64,000 nt of DNA, taken from positions 80,502 through 144,501 of the forward strand of contig NZ_RFLX01000015.1 in the NCBI RefSeq assembly GCF_003696345.1, in the 5' to 3' direction. Origin of the DNA: Teichococcus wenyumeiae (GTDB taxonomy: Bacteria; Pseudomonadota; Alphaproteobacteria; Acetobacterales; Acetobacteraceae). Shown piece after piece: positions 1 to 8,990 of the stretch. The notes under the pieces were generated by a model. It did no database searches. It was not told the origin of the DNA and worked only from the letters and a program-made list of their open reading frames with translations. Each line of letters opens with the position of its first letter. Within the stretch, counting starts at the first letter, position 1. Position numbers and translations under genes: made by a program.

Positions 1-702
1 CTGCGCCATCAGCGTGCCGCCGGCAGCGGTCAGGAAGGCGCTGACCACGAAGGCCAGCAGCTTGTAGCGGCGGATATGGATGCCGGAGGCATCGGCCGCG
101 TCCTCGTTGTCGCGGATGGCGCGCAGGTAGTAGCCGGTGTAGCTGCGCGTGAGCACGAAGGTCACGGCGGCGCAGACGAGGAAGTAGCAGCCCGCCAGCA
201 GGGCATAGGAGGAACGGTCCTCGAAGATCATGCGCCAGAAGCCGGGTTCGTAGTTGATGCTGATGCTGTAGGGCAGCGGCACGAACTTGCGGGCGTAGAT
301 CACCAGGATGCGGATGGTCTCGCTGACTGCCAGCGTTGCCATGGCGAAGAACACGCCGCGCATGCGGAACACGGGAAAGGAGATCAGCGCGGCCAGGGCG
401 ACGCTGATCACCCCGCCCACCAGCAGCCCCAGCCAGGGCGAGACGCCGAGATAGTTGTAGAGGATGGTGGAGCTGTAGGCGCCGATGCCGAAGAAGGCCG
501 AATGCCCCAGCGAGAACTGCCCGGCGACGCCGCCGATCAGGTTCCAGGAGGATGCCAGCCCGGCATAGATCAGGATCAGCACCAGCACGTTGGCGTAGTA
601 TTCGTCCCGCACCAGCAGCGGCAGCGCGACGGCGACGAGCAGCGTCAGCGCCAGGCCGGGCAGGTCGCGCCGGCCGGTGGCGAGGTAGCCATGCGCCCTC
701 AT
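1..702 (-). CDS. livM: Branched-chain amino acid-type ABC transporter permease LivM (partial)
   Basis: This is one of the two inner-membrane permeases of a branched-chain-type (HAAT) ABC importer. I translated the reverse strand from the ATG at 702; 234 codons are present and the C-terminus lies outside the window. The protein begins MRAHGYLATG, has hydrophobic segments from the start, and carries LivM hallmarks: SWNLIGGVAGQFSLGHSAFF near residues 52-71, and later RAIRDNEDAADASGI, the EAA-like loop that contacts the ATPase. The ATG overlaps the livH stop codon (ATGA), so the two permeases are translationally coupled. The ATPase genes presumably lie beyond the window edge. Family assignment is firm; the substrate is unknown and need not be an amino acid. 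Confidence 0.93.
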   Translation of the reverse strand, partial: MRAHGYLATGRRDLPGLALTLLVAVALPLLVRDEYYANVLVLILIYAGLASSWNLIGGVAGQFSLGHSAFFGIGAYSSTILYNYLGVSPWLGLLVGGVISVALAALISFPVFRMRGVFFAMATLAVSETIRILVIYARKFVPLPYSISINYEPGFWRMIFEDRSSYALLAGCYFLVCAAVTFVLTRSYTGYYLRAIRDNEDAADASGIHIRRYKLLAFVVSAFLTAAGGTLMAQ

Positions 703-1583
703 TTCAACGTCTCCTTCTCGGCGCCCTTGACGCCCAGCAGGCCGTGCGGGCGCAGCGCCAGCAGCAGGATCAGCAGCACGAAATGCGTGGCTTCCTTCAG
801 GTCCGGCGCGAGGTAGCCGGTGCCGGTTTCCACGATGCCCAGCACCAACCCGCCCAGCGCTGTGCCCGCCACGCTGCCCAGCCCGCCCAGCACCACCACC
901 ACGAAGGAGACCAGCACGAAGAAGGAGCCGACGGAGGGAAAGGCGTAGAAGGAGGGCACCAGCACCGCGCCGGCCACGCCGGTCAGTGCGATGCCCAGGC
1001 CGAAGGTGATCAGGAAGATGCGGTTCGGGTTCACGCCCATCAGCCGCGCCGCCATCAGGTCCTGCGACACCGCCTCGATGGCGCGGCCGGTGAAGGTGGT
1101 CTTGAGAAAGACGATGACGGCGCCGAGGATCACCGCCGCATAGCCGGCGGCGACCAGCCGGTTGGTGGGCACGAAGACGCCGAGGAAGTTGATGGATTCA
1201 AACCCCGGCGGCATGACCTGCACGGTGCGGTAGTCGGCCGACCATGCCATCAGCGCCAGGTTCTGCAGCAGGATGCCGAGGCCGAGCGTTGCAAAGACCT
1301 GCGTCAGCTCCGGCTTGTAGATGGTGAAGCGCATCAGCCCGCCGTAGAACAACAGCCCGAGCAGGAAGAAGGCGACACCGATCAGCGGCGCGCCGTAGTA
1401 AGGGTTGATGCCCGTCAGCGTCATCAGCCAATAGCCGGCGAACATGCCGAGCATCAGGAACTCGCCATGGGCGAAGTTCACCACCTTCGCGACGCCGAAG
1501 ATCAGGTTCAGCCCCAGCGCGCCGAGCGCATAGACCGCCCCCAGCAGCACGCCGGAGATGAGGAGCTGCAACAGGACCTGCAT
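699..1583 (-). CDS. livH: Branched-chain amino acid-type ABC transporter permease LivH
   Basis: This 294-aa integral membrane protein is the second permease of the importer. It starts MQVLLQLLISGVLLGAVYAL and contains the typical LivH signature LNLIFGVAKVVNFAHGEFLM around residues 24-45, with about eight hydrophobic segments. A cytoplasmic loop near residues 165-190 (AVSQDLMAARLMGVNPNRIF) matches the ATPase-contact region. Length is normal for the family. It lies 22 bp downstream of the ThDP-enzyme gene on the same strand and overlaps livM, so the three form an operon. The adjacent ThDP decarboxylase/lyase suggests that the imported compound is a 2-oxo or hydroxy acid rather than necessarily leucine; that part is inference. 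Confidence 0.95.
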   Translation of the reverse strand: MQVLLQLLISGVLLGAVYALGALGLNLIFGVAKVVNFAHGEFLMLGMFAGYWLMTLTGINPYYGAPLIGVAFFLLGLLFYGGLMRFTIYKPELTQVFATLGLGILLQNLALMAWSADYRTVQVMPPGFESINFLGVFVPTNRLVAAGYAAVILGAVIVFLKTTFTGRAIEAVSQDLMAARLMGVNPNRIFLITFGLGIALTGVAGAVLVPSFYAFPSVGSFFVLVSFVVVVLGGLGSVAGTALGGLVLGIVETGTGYLAPDLKEATHFVLLILLLALRPHGLLGVKGAEKETLK

Positions 1584-1605
1584 GGCGGGGTTCCGTCCCG
1601 CCGGC

Positions 1606-3333
1606 TCAGAAATGGCCGTCGTAATAGGTGACGGGCGGCCGGCCGGCGGGATCGGTGATCACCTCGATCAGCGTCAGGCGGTCGGCGGAGAGCGCCTCCC
1701 GCAGCGCGGGCACCAGATCCTCCGCCCGGTCCACGCGCCGGCCATGGCAGCCGCAGGACCGGGCGATGCCGGCATGGTCCACGGATTCGAAGAAGACGGC
1801 GTCGGTATGGGCGCCGAACTTCACCATCTCCGCGTCCTTCTGGTACCCCAGGACACCGTTGTTCAGCAGGATCAGCACGACCGGCAGCTTCATGCGCCGC
1901 GCCGTTTCCAGCTCCGCCCAGCAATGGCCGAAGCCGCCGTCGCCGCTGATGCAGATCACCGGCGCTTCCGGCGCGGCCACCTTGGCACCCAGCGCCATCG
2001 GCAGGCCCCAGCCCAGCCCGGCCAGGCCGCGCGGCGTCAGGAAGCGCTGCCCCGCCTTGCGGGACACCAGATAATTGGTGATCCAGAGGGAGGAATAGCT
2101 GGCATCGCCGACCACGATGGTCTCGGGCGTCAGCACCTCGTCCACCGCCGCCATCACGCGTTCCGGCCGCAGCGGGCTGGCGGCGGAGGTCACCACGGCG
2201 GCCGCTTCGTCGCGGAAGCGGCGCTTGCCCTCGGCGATCTCGACCTCCACCGCTGCGCGGGCGGCGTGGCGGGCGGAAAGGCCCCGCCGGCGCAGCGCCT
2301 CCAGCAACGCTTCAAGCGCCAGCCTGGCGTCGCCCACCACGCGCAGGGCCTCGTAGTTGCGGCCGACTTCCTGCCCATCCAGGTCGATATGGATGAAGGT
2401 CGCATCGCGTGGGTAGAGCTGCCAGGAATCCGTGCCGTTCTGGTTGGTGCGGGTGCCGATCAGCAGCACCACGTCGGCACGCTCGATCATCGGGCGCAGG
2501 TGCCGCGTGCTGCCGTTACGCCCCATGGCATTGGCCGCGACGCCGAGGGAAAGCGGATGCGTCTCATCCACCGCGCCCTTGCCCATGTTGGTGGTGGCCA
2601 CAGGAAGCGCAGCTTCCTCCTGCAGCGCCGCCAGCGCCCCGGCCGCGTCGGAAAGATGCACGCCGCCGCCGGCGAAAACCAGCGGCGCGCGCGCGCCGGC
2701 CAGCAGTTCCGCCGCGCGTTCCACCTGCGCCGGATCGGGCGCCACCCGGTCCAGCGGGTAATGGCCCAGGTTGGCGGACCGCTTGTTGGCGATGGTGGCG
2801 GCCTCGTTCAGGAAGTCCGCGGGGCAGAGCAGCACCGCCGGCCCTGGCCGCCCCGACGTGGCGGCGGTGAATGCCATGTCCACATAGTCTTCGGCACGGG
2901 AGGCGCGGTCCACGCGGCGCACCCATTTCGCGCAGCCGGAGAAGAGCGCGAAATGATCCAGTTCCTGGAAGGCGTTCTTGTCGTAGGTGTCGCGCGCGAC
3001 CTCCTGCACGATGGCGACGACCGGCACCGACACCTTCAGCGCCTCCGCCAGCGGCGCGACCAGCAGCGCGGCCGCTGGGCCGTTCTGCGCCGTCACCACG
3101 CCGACCTTGTGGGAGATGCGCGCATAGCCGTCGGCCATGACGCCGCCGGCATTCTCGGTGCGATAGGCCACTTGGCGGATGCCGAAGAGCGGGTTGGCCA
3201 GTTGCAGCGCCGAGGGAAGGCTCTGCCCGAAGGTGGCGGTGACGCCATGGCGCTGCAGGCTGGCGGCGATCGCCACGGCCGCGGATGCGTTGGAAACTGG
3301 CTCTGCGGCCTTAAACGACGACGGCTTGCTCAT
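1606..3333 (-). CDS. Thiamine diphosphate-dependent enzyme, acetolactate-synthase-like
   Basis: This is a 575-aa protein of the ThDP-dependent decarboxylase/lyase superfamily (acetolactate synthase, benzoylformate decarboxylase and relatives). The N-terminal Pyr domain has the catalytic glutamate in YRTENAGGVMADGYAR (Glu60). A central domain lies around residues 190-330. The ThDP/Mg motif begins GDGGFGH at residue 464 and ends in LLNNG about 30 residues later. Length fits the family. The exact reaction cannot be read from sequence: biosynthetic acetolactate synthase is unlikely because no small subunit or ilv genes are nearby. It heads a minus-strand operon with livH and livM and faces a divergent GntR regulator, so it is probably catabolic and induced by the transported compound. 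Confidence 0.85.
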   Translation of the reverse strand: MSKPSSFKAAEPVSNASAAVAIAASLQRHGVTATFGQSLPSALQLANPLFGIRQVAYRTENAGGVMADGYARISHKVGVVTAQNGPAAALLVAPLAEALKVSVPVVAIVQEVARDTYDKNAFQELDHFALFSGCAKWVRRVDRASRAEDYVDMAFTAATSGRPGPAVLLCPADFLNEAATIANKRSANLGHYPLDRVAPDPAQVERAAELLAGARAPLVFAGGGVHLSDAAGALAALQEEAALPVATTNMGKGAVDETHPLSLGVAANAMGRNGSTRHLRPMIERADVVLLIGTRTNQNGTDSWQLYPRDATFIHIDLDGQEVGRNYEALRVVGDARLALEALLEALRRRGLSARHAARAAVEVEIAEGKRRFRDEAAAVVTSAASPLRPERVMAAVDEVLTPETIVVGDASYSSLWITNYLVSRKAGQRFLTPRGLAGLGWGLPMALGAKVAAPEAPVICISGDGGFGHCWAELETARRMKLPVVLILLNNGVLGYQKDAEMVKFGAHTDAVFFESVDHAGIARSCGCHGRRVDRAEDLVPALREALSADRLTLIEVITDPAGRPPVTYYDGHF

Positions 3334-3401
3334 CGTCCCCTCCCTGGTTTAATTTATTTGATATATTTCATGACGACCTTAAGAGGCTTGTCAACACTGA
3401 T
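3334..3401. promoter_or_regulatory. Divergent promoter region, ThDP enzyme/GntR
   Basis: This 68-bp gap between divergent genes is markedly A+T-rich compared with its surroundings (tttaatttatttgatatatt). It contains an imperfect dyad TGATATATTTCA at about 3359-3370. It must hold the promoters of both the ThDP-enzyme operon and the regulator, and is the natural site for GntR binding. No exact operator could be defined. Confidence 0.5.
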
Positions 3402-4118
3402 GTGGCGGCGGAACAAAGCAGCATGAGGCACAAGCAGGAGGCGGACCCTGCGCCCGAGGTGTTCGGTACCGTGGAACGCAGCTCGCTCAGCACGCAGGCC
3501 TACCAGCAGATCCGCAAGGCGCTGATGGTGGGGGAACTGAAGCCGGGCCAGAAGCTTAACGGGCGCGAGCTGGCCTTGCGGCTCGGCACCAGCCTGACCC
3601 CGGTGCGGGAAGCGCTGTTGCAGATGGTGGCCGAGGGCATCCTCGAATCGCGCACGGGCCAGTCCATCACCGTGCCGAAGCCCACCCGGTCTGTTTACGG
3701 GGAACTGCGTGACATCCGGGCGGAGGTGGAAGGCCTTGGCGCCGAACGTGCGGCCCAGCGCATCGACGACGCTGGCATCGCCGAGCTTGCCGCGCTGCAT
3801 GACGGGCTGGTGCGCGGCAAGGCGGAGCGGGACTACGGTACCGCCCTGCGCTTCAACGAGGCCTTCCACCTCGGTCTTGCCCGCCAGTCCGGCATGCCAC
3901 GGCTTTACCGGGTGGTGGAAGGGCTTTGGGCGCAGAGCGGCCCCTTCCTGAACTACCTCTACAACGGTCCGGAAGGCTGGCCCGTTGGCGACGACCCGCA
4001 TGCCCATGTCGAGGTCATGGAAGCGCTGCGGCGCCGTGACGGCGCAGGCGCGCGGGCCGCCATCGTCAAGGACATCCTGCGCGGCGGCGCCGGCATGATG
4101 CAGCGGCTGCCTGACTGA
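3402..4118 (+). CDS. GntR-family (FadR/FCD subgroup) transcriptional regulator
   Basis: This 238-aa regulator has an N-terminal winged helix-turn-helix (residues about 30-95, with LSTQAYQQIRKALMVGELKPG and GTSLTPVREALLQMVAEGIL) followed by an all-helical FCD ligand-binding domain. FCD metal-ligand histidines are plausible in FNEAFHLGLAR and in DPHAHVEVMEAL. The reading frame opens with GTG at 3402; an in-frame ATG at 3423 would give 231 aa and is equally plausible. It is divergent from the ThDP-enzyme/liv operon and probably represses it until the substrate or a metabolite binds. The ligand is unknown. Confidence 0.88.
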   Translation: MAAEQSSMRHKQEADPAPEVFGTVERSSLSTQAYQQIRKALMVGELKPGQKLNGRELALRLGTSLTPVREALLQMVAEGILESRTGQSITVPKPTRSVYGELRDIRAEVEGLGAERAAQRIDDAGIAELAALHDGLVRGKAERDYGTALRFNEAFHLGLARQSGMPRLYRVVEGLWAQSGPFLNYLYNGPEGWPVGDDPHAHVEVMEALRRRDGAGARAAIVKDILRGGAGMMQRLPD

Positions 4119-4124
4119 CGCATG

Positions 4125-4591
4125 AGGGCAATGTGGTGACCATCGCCGATGGAACCACCACGGCGCCAGCTTCGAGAGGAGGTCGCGCGGTTACCGAAGT
4201 AGCGTGGTGCCAGACATGGTTGACGCCGGCTATGCCGCCGCCAACCTGCGCTGCCCGGCTCCAGACGGGCGGCTGGTGACCATCGATGTCACGGGGGCGG
4301 TTGTGGACGAGGTCGACTTGGCCCGCATCGTGAGGCGGCGGCTGAAGGTCACCGGCTCCACCGCGCGCCCACGCAGCGCCGCCGAAGGGCGCTATTCTGG
4401 CAGAGCCGCGCACAAGGTCTGGTCGCTGTTGGACCATGGCGAATGCGGACCGCAATCCACGACGTGCCGCTGTTGGGGGAGGCCCAGGCCGCGCACCGTA
4501 TGATGGAAAACAGTCGCCATACCGGCAAGATCGTACTGCGCGTCGCACAGAATGAAGCGCAGATGCGTCATGGGGAGAGGAAACGAACATG
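4125..4591 (+). pseudogene. Remnant of a zinc-type NAD(P)H:quinone oxidoreductase (frameshifted, N-terminus lost)
   Basis: Spliced across frames, this stretch reads as the C-terminal third of a PIG3-like quinone oxidoreductase. One frame (about 4186-4450) gives VVPDMVDAGYAAANLRC, then APDGRLVTI, then DLARIVRRRLKVTGSTARPR. After a shift near 4445-4455 the +2 frame continues AIHDVPLLGEAQAAHR, MMENSRHTGKIVLRV, and runs to a TGA at 4589-4591. Just upstream a further frame carries EEVARLPK followed by a stop, matching the usual text before VDVVLDMV, so at least two indels are present. The N-terminal catalytic domain and most of the Rossmann fold are missing. The terminal stop overlaps the ATG of the lactonase gene, suggesting that it was once part of the same operon. 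Confidence 0.75.
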
Positions 4592-5497
4592 AAAGTCATC
4601 GCCAGCGGGCTGCAATTTCCCGAAGGCCCGATCAGCATGCCCGACGGCTCGGTGCTGCTGGTCGAGATTGCGCGCCAGACGCTGACCCGCGTGCGGCCGG
4701 ATGGCCGTACCGAGATCGTGGCGCAGGTGCCAGGCGGCCCCAACGGCGCGGCCATGGGCCCTGGCGGCAAGGTTTTCATCTGCAACAATGGCGGCTTCAA
4801 CTGGGTGCGGGAGGGGCAGACCTTCCGCCCGCATGGGCAGGCCGACAGCTATGACGGCGGCCGGATCGAGGTGGTAGATACCGCCAACGGCCGGGTGGAG
4901 CGGCTCTACGATCGTTGCGGGGAGCATGCGCTGAAGGGGCCCAATGACCTGGTCTTCGATGGGCAGGGCGGGTTCTGGTTCACCGACCACGGCAAGCGAC
5001 GGGACCGCGACATGGATCGCGGCTACGTCTTTTGGGCGCGGGAGGACGGATCGGAAATTCGCGAGGTCATCGGGGGGCTTTTCGCGCCGAATGGCATTGG
5101 CCTTTCGCCAGATGGACGGACGCTGTACGTGGCGGAGACCGATTCCGGCCGGCTCTGGTGCTGGGACGTCACGGGGCCTGGAACGGTGGCGAAGGCACCC
5201 TGGCCCTCGCCAAATGGCGGACGCCTGGTGGTAGGGGTGGGTGGATACCGCCGCTTCGACAGCCTGGCCATATCCGCCTCCGGCCAGATCTGCATCGCTG
5301 CGCTGGACACTTGCAGTGTGATGGAGATCTCGCCGGATGGGTCGCGCGTCGTGCCGCACACCGTGCCGGACATGCTGGTGACCAACATCTGCTTCGGTGG
5401 CCAGGACCTGCGCACCGCCTACGTCACCATGTCCCACGAAGGCCGGCTCTGCGAGATGGCATGGCATGAGCCTGGGCTTGCCCTGGCCTACGGCTGA
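4589..5497 (+). CDS. SMP-30/gluconolactonase-family protein
   Basis: This is a 302-aa six-bladed beta-propeller hydrolase of the SMP-30/gluconolactonase/LRE family, whose members open sugar or other lactones with a divalent metal. Landmarks are the metal-ligand Glu in LQFPEGPIS (N-terminus), VPGGPNGAAMGP, KGPNDLVFDGQGGFWFTD in mid-protein and FAPNGIGLSPDGRTLYVAET. There is no signal peptide, so it is probably cytoplasmic. The start at 4589 has GAGAGGAAACG upstream and overlaps the stop of the oxidoreductase remnant. It is a clear paralogue of the lactonase at 36155-37093, sharing long stretches such as NICFGG.DLRTAY and WHEPGLAL. The substrate is unknown. Confidence 0.9.
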   Translation: MKVIASGLQFPEGPISMPDGSVLLVEIARQTLTRVRPDGRTEIVAQVPGGPNGAAMGPGGKVFICNNGGFNWVREGQTFRPHGQADSYDGGRIEVVDTANGRVERLYDRCGEHALKGPNDLVFDGQGGFWFTDHGKRRDRDMDRGYVFWAREDGSEIREVIGGLFAPNGIGLSPDGRTLYVAETDSGRLWCWDVTGPGTVAKAPWPSPNGGRLVVGVGGYRRFDSLAISASGQICIAALDTCSVMEISPDGSRVVPHTVPDMLVTNICFGGQDLRTAYVTMSHEGRLCEMAWHEPGLALAYG

Positions 5498-5570
5498 CAT
5501 CGCCGCATTCCTGCAAGGGAACCGGCCGGGCTGCGGAAAGTTGTTTGATGAGAGATTGTTGTCATGGCGG

Positions 5571-6485
5571 TCAGGTAGTTTTGGTGTCCAGATCGGCCAT
5601 GTCAGCCCGCAGTCGCGGCACAGCCCAGTTCAGGAAGCTTCGGACTTTCAACGGCAAGGGCTCGGCCATCGCGTAGACCAGGCTCACCGGCATCGGCTCT
5701 GGCGCGAAATCCGCCAGCAGCGACTGGAGCCGGCCGGACCGCAACTCGTCCGCGACCTGATAGGACAGTACGCGGATGACGCCGAAACCGGCCAGTGCGG
5801 ACTGTATGGCGGCCTCTGTCGTATTGACGGCAAGCCTTTGGCGCGGTTCGACCGTGAAGGCGGTGCTGTCCCGCCGGTAGCGCCACTCGGGGGAATGGGC
5901 GAAGCCGCGAAAGCTGATGCCATCATGCTGCGCCAGATCCTCGGGCCGGCGCGGCACGCCTCGGCGGGCAAGATAGCTTGGCGAGGCGCAGATGACGCGG
6001 CGCACCGTCCCGACGCGCGTGGCAACCAGCGCGCTGTCCTCAAGGTGCCCGATGCGCAGGGCAATATCGGCATGCTCGTCAGCCAGGCTGATCTGACGAT
6101 CAACCAGCATCAGCCTCAGGCTGATCTCGGGCTGCTCGGCCAGGAACGCGAGCGCGACCGGCAGCAGGTGCCGTTGGCCGAACATGATCGGAGCAGTGAC
6201 ATGCAATTCGCCACGCGCCACGCGGTATTCGCCCGCGGCCTGCCGCTCGGCCTCCTCCACCTGCTCGATGATCCGCCTCGAAGCGGCGACATAGTCACGC
6301 CCCGCATCGGTGAGCTCGACACGGCGACTGCTTCGCACCAGGAGCCGGATCCCAAGATGCCGTTCGAGGTCAGCGACCTTGCGGCTGACCGTGGCGAGCG
6401 GCGCACGGAGGCGGCGCGATGCGGCCGAGAGACTCCCCTCCTCGACCACCGCCAGCAGCACTGACATTGCCTCGAACCGGTCCAT
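5571..6485 (-). CDS. LysR-family transcriptional regulator
   Basis: This 304-aa LysR-type regulator has an N-terminal helix-turn-helix (MDRFEAMSVLLAVVEEGSLS and the recognition helix ASRRLRAPLATVSRKVADLE). A periplasmic-binding-protein-like effector domain runs from about residue 90 to the end. The start at 6485 is chosen because MDRFEAM is the canonical LysR opening; the reading frame stays open upstream, but the extra translation has no LysR character. It is transcribed divergently from the Tat-exported MBL-fold gene with 144 bp between the two starts, a classic LysR arrangement, so it probably controls that gene and the broken gene behind it. Confidence 0.93.
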   Translation of the reverse strand: MDRFEAMSVLLAVVEEGSLSAASRRLRAPLATVSRKVADLERHLGIRLLVRSSRRVELTDAGRDYVAASRRIIEQVEEAERQAAGEYRVARGELHVTAPIMFGQRHLLPVALAFLAEQPEISLRLMLVDRQISLADEHADIALRIGHLEDSALVATRVGTVRRVICASPSYLARRGVPRRPEDLAQHDGISFRGFAHSPEWRYRRDSTAFTVEPRQRLAVNTTEAAIQSALAGFGVIRVLSYQVADELRSGRLQSLLADFAPEPMPVSLVYAMAEPLPLKVRSFLNWAVPRLRADMADLDTKTT

Positions 6486-6629
6486 GCTGCCTCCCGCAAT
6501 ACGGAAGGCAGGCTCCCGCAGAAGCAGGATATCGCGGGCTTGGTGAGAGGCCATAGCTTTCCGTTCAGGCAACCGCCACCCGTCAGGCAGACCCGCCGAG
6601 GCCGCGGACCTGATCAGAAGGAGCAAGTC

Positions 6630-7595
6630 ATGACCGGTACGTCCCGCCGTGCCTTTACGCTCGGCCTTTCTTTCGGTGCCCTGGCCGCCAGAACCCTGCC
6701 CCTCGTCGGTTTGGTCAGCCATGCCGCCGCCGCCAGCCCGGCCGTTAACCTGCCCCAGGCGCAGATCCGGATCGGCCGATTCACTGTGACCGCGCTGGCG
6801 GACGGCTACGCGGACATGCCCTACAGCTACTTCCCGGGCCGCACGCCTGAGCAGGTCGAGCAGGCCGCGCGGGCACAGTTCGTGGCCCGGCCCGGTGGCG
6901 TCCGCTTTCTGTTCAACCAGTACCTGATCGAGGATGGCGAGCGCCGGGTCCTGATCGATACCGGCCCCGCCGGTTCGCTCGGCCAGACGGGCCTGCTGCC
7001 TCAGGCGCTCGCCGCCCTCGGCCTGCGCCCCGACCAGATCGACGCGGTGATCGTGACCCACATGCACCAGGACCACATCGGTGGCTTGGTGGCCGGCGGG
7101 CGGAACAACTTCCCCAGTGCCGAGATCTACATTGACCGGCGTGACGTGGTGCATTGGACAAACCCTGCCAAGCAGAACGCTGCCCCGGAGTATCTGCAGC
7201 CCAGCTTCCGGCTATCGGCCGAGGTGATGCGGCTGTATCCGCGGCTGCAGGCCATTGACGGCGAGCGCCAGATCACACGTGGCATCTCCATCATCGATCT
7301 GGCCGGCCATACGCCCGGCCACATCGGCGTGCGGATCGAGGATGCCGGGCAGAGCCTGATCATGGTGTCCGACATGGTCTTTCCAGTGGTGCATCCCTCC
7401 GCGACCGATGTGAACTTTCTCATGGAACAGGACCACGCAGCGGCGCAGGCCATGCGGGCGCGGTTCTTCCCGCGCGCCGCGGAGCAAGGTGCATTGATTG
7501 CCGCCACGCACATGGCCTTTCCAGGGCTCGGGCGTATCGTTTCCGACCGGGGCAGCCTCCGCTGGCAGCCGGCCGACTGGGCGTTCCAGGCCTAA
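6630..7595 (+). CDS. Tat-exported MBL-fold metallo-hydrolase
   Basis: This is a 321-aa metallo-beta-lactamase-fold hydrolase. It begins with a twin-arginine signal (TSRRAFTLGLSFGALAARTL, then an Ala-rich cleavage region near residue 35), implying folded export to the periplasm with its metal. The dinuclear zinc motif HMHQDH is at residues 144-149, followed by LAGHTPGHIG and a later Asp in VSDMVFP. The ATG at 6630 is preceded by AGAAGGAGC at good spacing. The closest general match is the quorum-quenching-lactonase/MBL group, but the substrate cannot be inferred. It is divergent from a LysR regulator and followed by a disrupted flavin-fold gene. Confidence 0.9.
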   Translation: MTGTSRRAFTLGLSFGALAARTLPLVGLVSHAAAASPAVNLPQAQIRIGRFTVTALADGYADMPYSYFPGRTPEQVEQAARAQFVARPGGVRFLFNQYLIEDGERRVLIDTGPAGSLGQTGLLPQALAALGLRPDQIDAVIVTHMHQDHIGGLVAGGRNNFPSAEIYIDRRDVVHWTNPAKQNAAPEYLQPSFRLSAEVMRLYPRLQAIDGERQITRGISIIDLAGHTPGHIGVRIEDAGQSLIMVSDMVFPVVHPSATDVNFLMEQDHAAAQAMRARFFPRAAEQGALIAATHMAFPGLGRIVSDRGSLRWQPADWAFQA

Positions 7596-7651
7596 GGGAC
7601 CGCCGGGGCGTCTGCCGCGCCGCCGTCCCGGCCGAGGCACAGGAGCAGCCC

Positions 7652-8293
7652 ATGCGTCACAGGTATCTCGAGGTCGCGACAACGCCATCTGTGCGTGCGG
7701 TGCGTGAGCGCTACGGCGGTGCGGGCCAATGGGCCCGCGCCGAGGGCTCCGCGCCCGGTGAGGCTGTCCATCATGATCGACTTGGCCAGCCGAGAAGCAG
7801 TTCATCGAAGAGCGCGACGGCTTCTATCTGGCGAGCCTGTCCGAGACCGGCTGGCCCTATGTCCAGTTCCGCGGCGGACCGGCGGGCTTCCCGCGCTTCC
7901 TGGACGGCATAACGCCGGCTATGCTGATTGCCGCGGCAACCGGCAGTACCTCATAATCGGCAACGTGCGGGCGAACAACCGGGCCGCCCTGTTCCTCATG
8001 GATTACGCGCGGCAGCGCCGCCTCAAGATCTTCGGGCGCATGCACGTCGCAGATGCATGGGAGGAGCCGCTCCTGGCAGAACGGCCGGCCGTGCGCGGCT
8101 ATGCCGGGCGCATCGAGCGCGCGGTACTGATCACGGTCGAGGCGGCGACTGGAATTGCCCGCAGCACATCACCCCCCGCTTCACGCAAGCCGAGTTGAAG
8201 GAGGCGCTCCGGCCTGTGCGCGACGCGATAGCTGCCTTGAAGGCGGAGAACGAGCAACTGCGGCGTCAACTGCAGGCGAACGGCTCCGATTGA
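7652..8293 (+). pseudogene. Frameshifted pyridoxamine 5'-phosphate oxidase-family gene
   Basis: Three reading frames together give one recognisable PNPOx-like split-barrel flavoprotein. Frame A from ATG 7652 reads RYLEVATTPSVRAVRERYGG. After a shift near 7780, EKQFIEERDGFYLASLSETG and WPYVQFRGGPAGF follow. After a shift near 7915, YADCRGNRQYLIIGNVRAN and RAALFLMDYARQRRLKIFGR follow. After a shift near 8145, DWNCPQHITPRFTQAEL and a helical tail end at 8293. The order and content match the intact family, so three single-base-class indels have inactivated it. A good ribosome site (AGGAGC) is retained. It lies 56 bp behind the MBL gene and was probably its operon partner. Confidence 0.82.
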
Positions 8294-8399
8294 TCTGGCG
8301 CGGCACAGGGTTCGGCGCCAATGATCGTGAGTTGACGCCTCAGGCTCATCATCCGCCGTCCTGAGCATCTGCTCCAATCTCTGCTTTCCGGAAGGCTCC

Positions 8400-8657
8400 T
8401 CAGCCGGCGAGAACCCTGGCTGGGCATGAAGCTGCGCCATCTCGCCCGTCGCAGTCATTGAGCAGGGCTTTTTGATGAGGATCAGGTAGACGTCGGCGCA
8501 CCCCAGGTGCGCTGATGGCGACCATCCGCTGGTCCTGCTGCGCCTCGTAGGTCACGCCGCGCCGCCGAAGAATGACGAACTGGTACAACGGGATCGCCGC
8601 CACATGCCCGGCCACGATCTTCCGGCCCTGGATGAAAGGCCTCGCGCGCCGCAGCAT
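8400..8657 (-). CDS. Small hypothetical protein (85 aa)
   Basis: This short reading frame has a basic, protein-like N-terminus (MLRRARPFIQGRKIVAGHVA, then IPLYQFVILRRRGVTYEA) and a low-quality C-terminal half. I do not recognise it. Its first half looks like a genuine small beta-rich protein, whereas the last 35 residues look like read-through of non-coding sequence, so the gene may itself be damaged. It lies on the same strand as the receiver-protein cluster, about 70 bp beyond it. Confidence that it is expressed is low. Confidence 0.3.
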   Translation of the reverse strand: MLRRARPFIQGRKIVAGHVAAIPLYQFVILRRRGVTYEAQQDQRMVAISAPGVRRRLPDPHQKALLNDCDGRDGAASCPARVLAG

Positions 8658-8724
8658 CCATAGTGGACTACGCCCAGGCTATCGTTTGAACAGCTTCACG
8701 CGCATGCTTGCTAGAAGGCGCCGC

Positions 8725-8964
8725 TCATTCTGGGCTTCCTGTTCCCGGCTTCCATGCGAAGTCATGCCACCATGGCATGGGCGCAATCTTGGCGCCAAGG
8801 ATGTCGGCGAGCTGGTCGGCCTGATCGAGCGCAGTCTCAAGAGCGTTCAGGAGCTGGATGATGGAGCCAGCTTCAGGACGATCGACCAAGGCTGCCACTG
8901 CCGCCTTGAGGCCTTCAAGTTTCTCACGTGCTACCAGGAGATCGAAGGTGTTGATCTGCTCCAT
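8725..8964 (-). CDS. Small helical hypothetical protein behind a response regulator
   Basis: This is a 79-aa protein starting at ATG 8964; a GTG at 8970 is the alternative. The sequence (MEQINTFDLLVAREKLEGLK, later LLNALETALDQADQLADIL) is predicted to be almost wholly helical and acidic. It follows the receiver-domain gene on the same strand with a gap of about 25 bp, so the two are probably co-transcribed. I do not recognise the family. A four-helix-type adaptor or phosphotransfer partner is conceivable, but no conserved histidine motif is visible. Confidence 0.45.
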   Translation of the reverse strand: MEQINTFDLLVAREKLEGLKAAVAALVDRPEAGSIIQLLNALETALDQADQLADILGAKIAPMPWWHDFAWKPGTGSPE

Positions 8965-8990
8965 CCTCACGCTCCACGACGCGGTGGCTG

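Noticed and set aside
1584..1605. Thiamine-responsive riboswitch near the ThDP enzyme
   Set aside because: The gap to livH is 22 bp and the upstream region of the ThDP gene (68 bp) is too short and lacks conserved riboswitch elements.
4204..4503. 99-codon open frame as an intact gene
   Set aside because: It contains only part of an oxidoreductase and shifts frame before the conserved C-terminus, so it is listed as a pseudogene.
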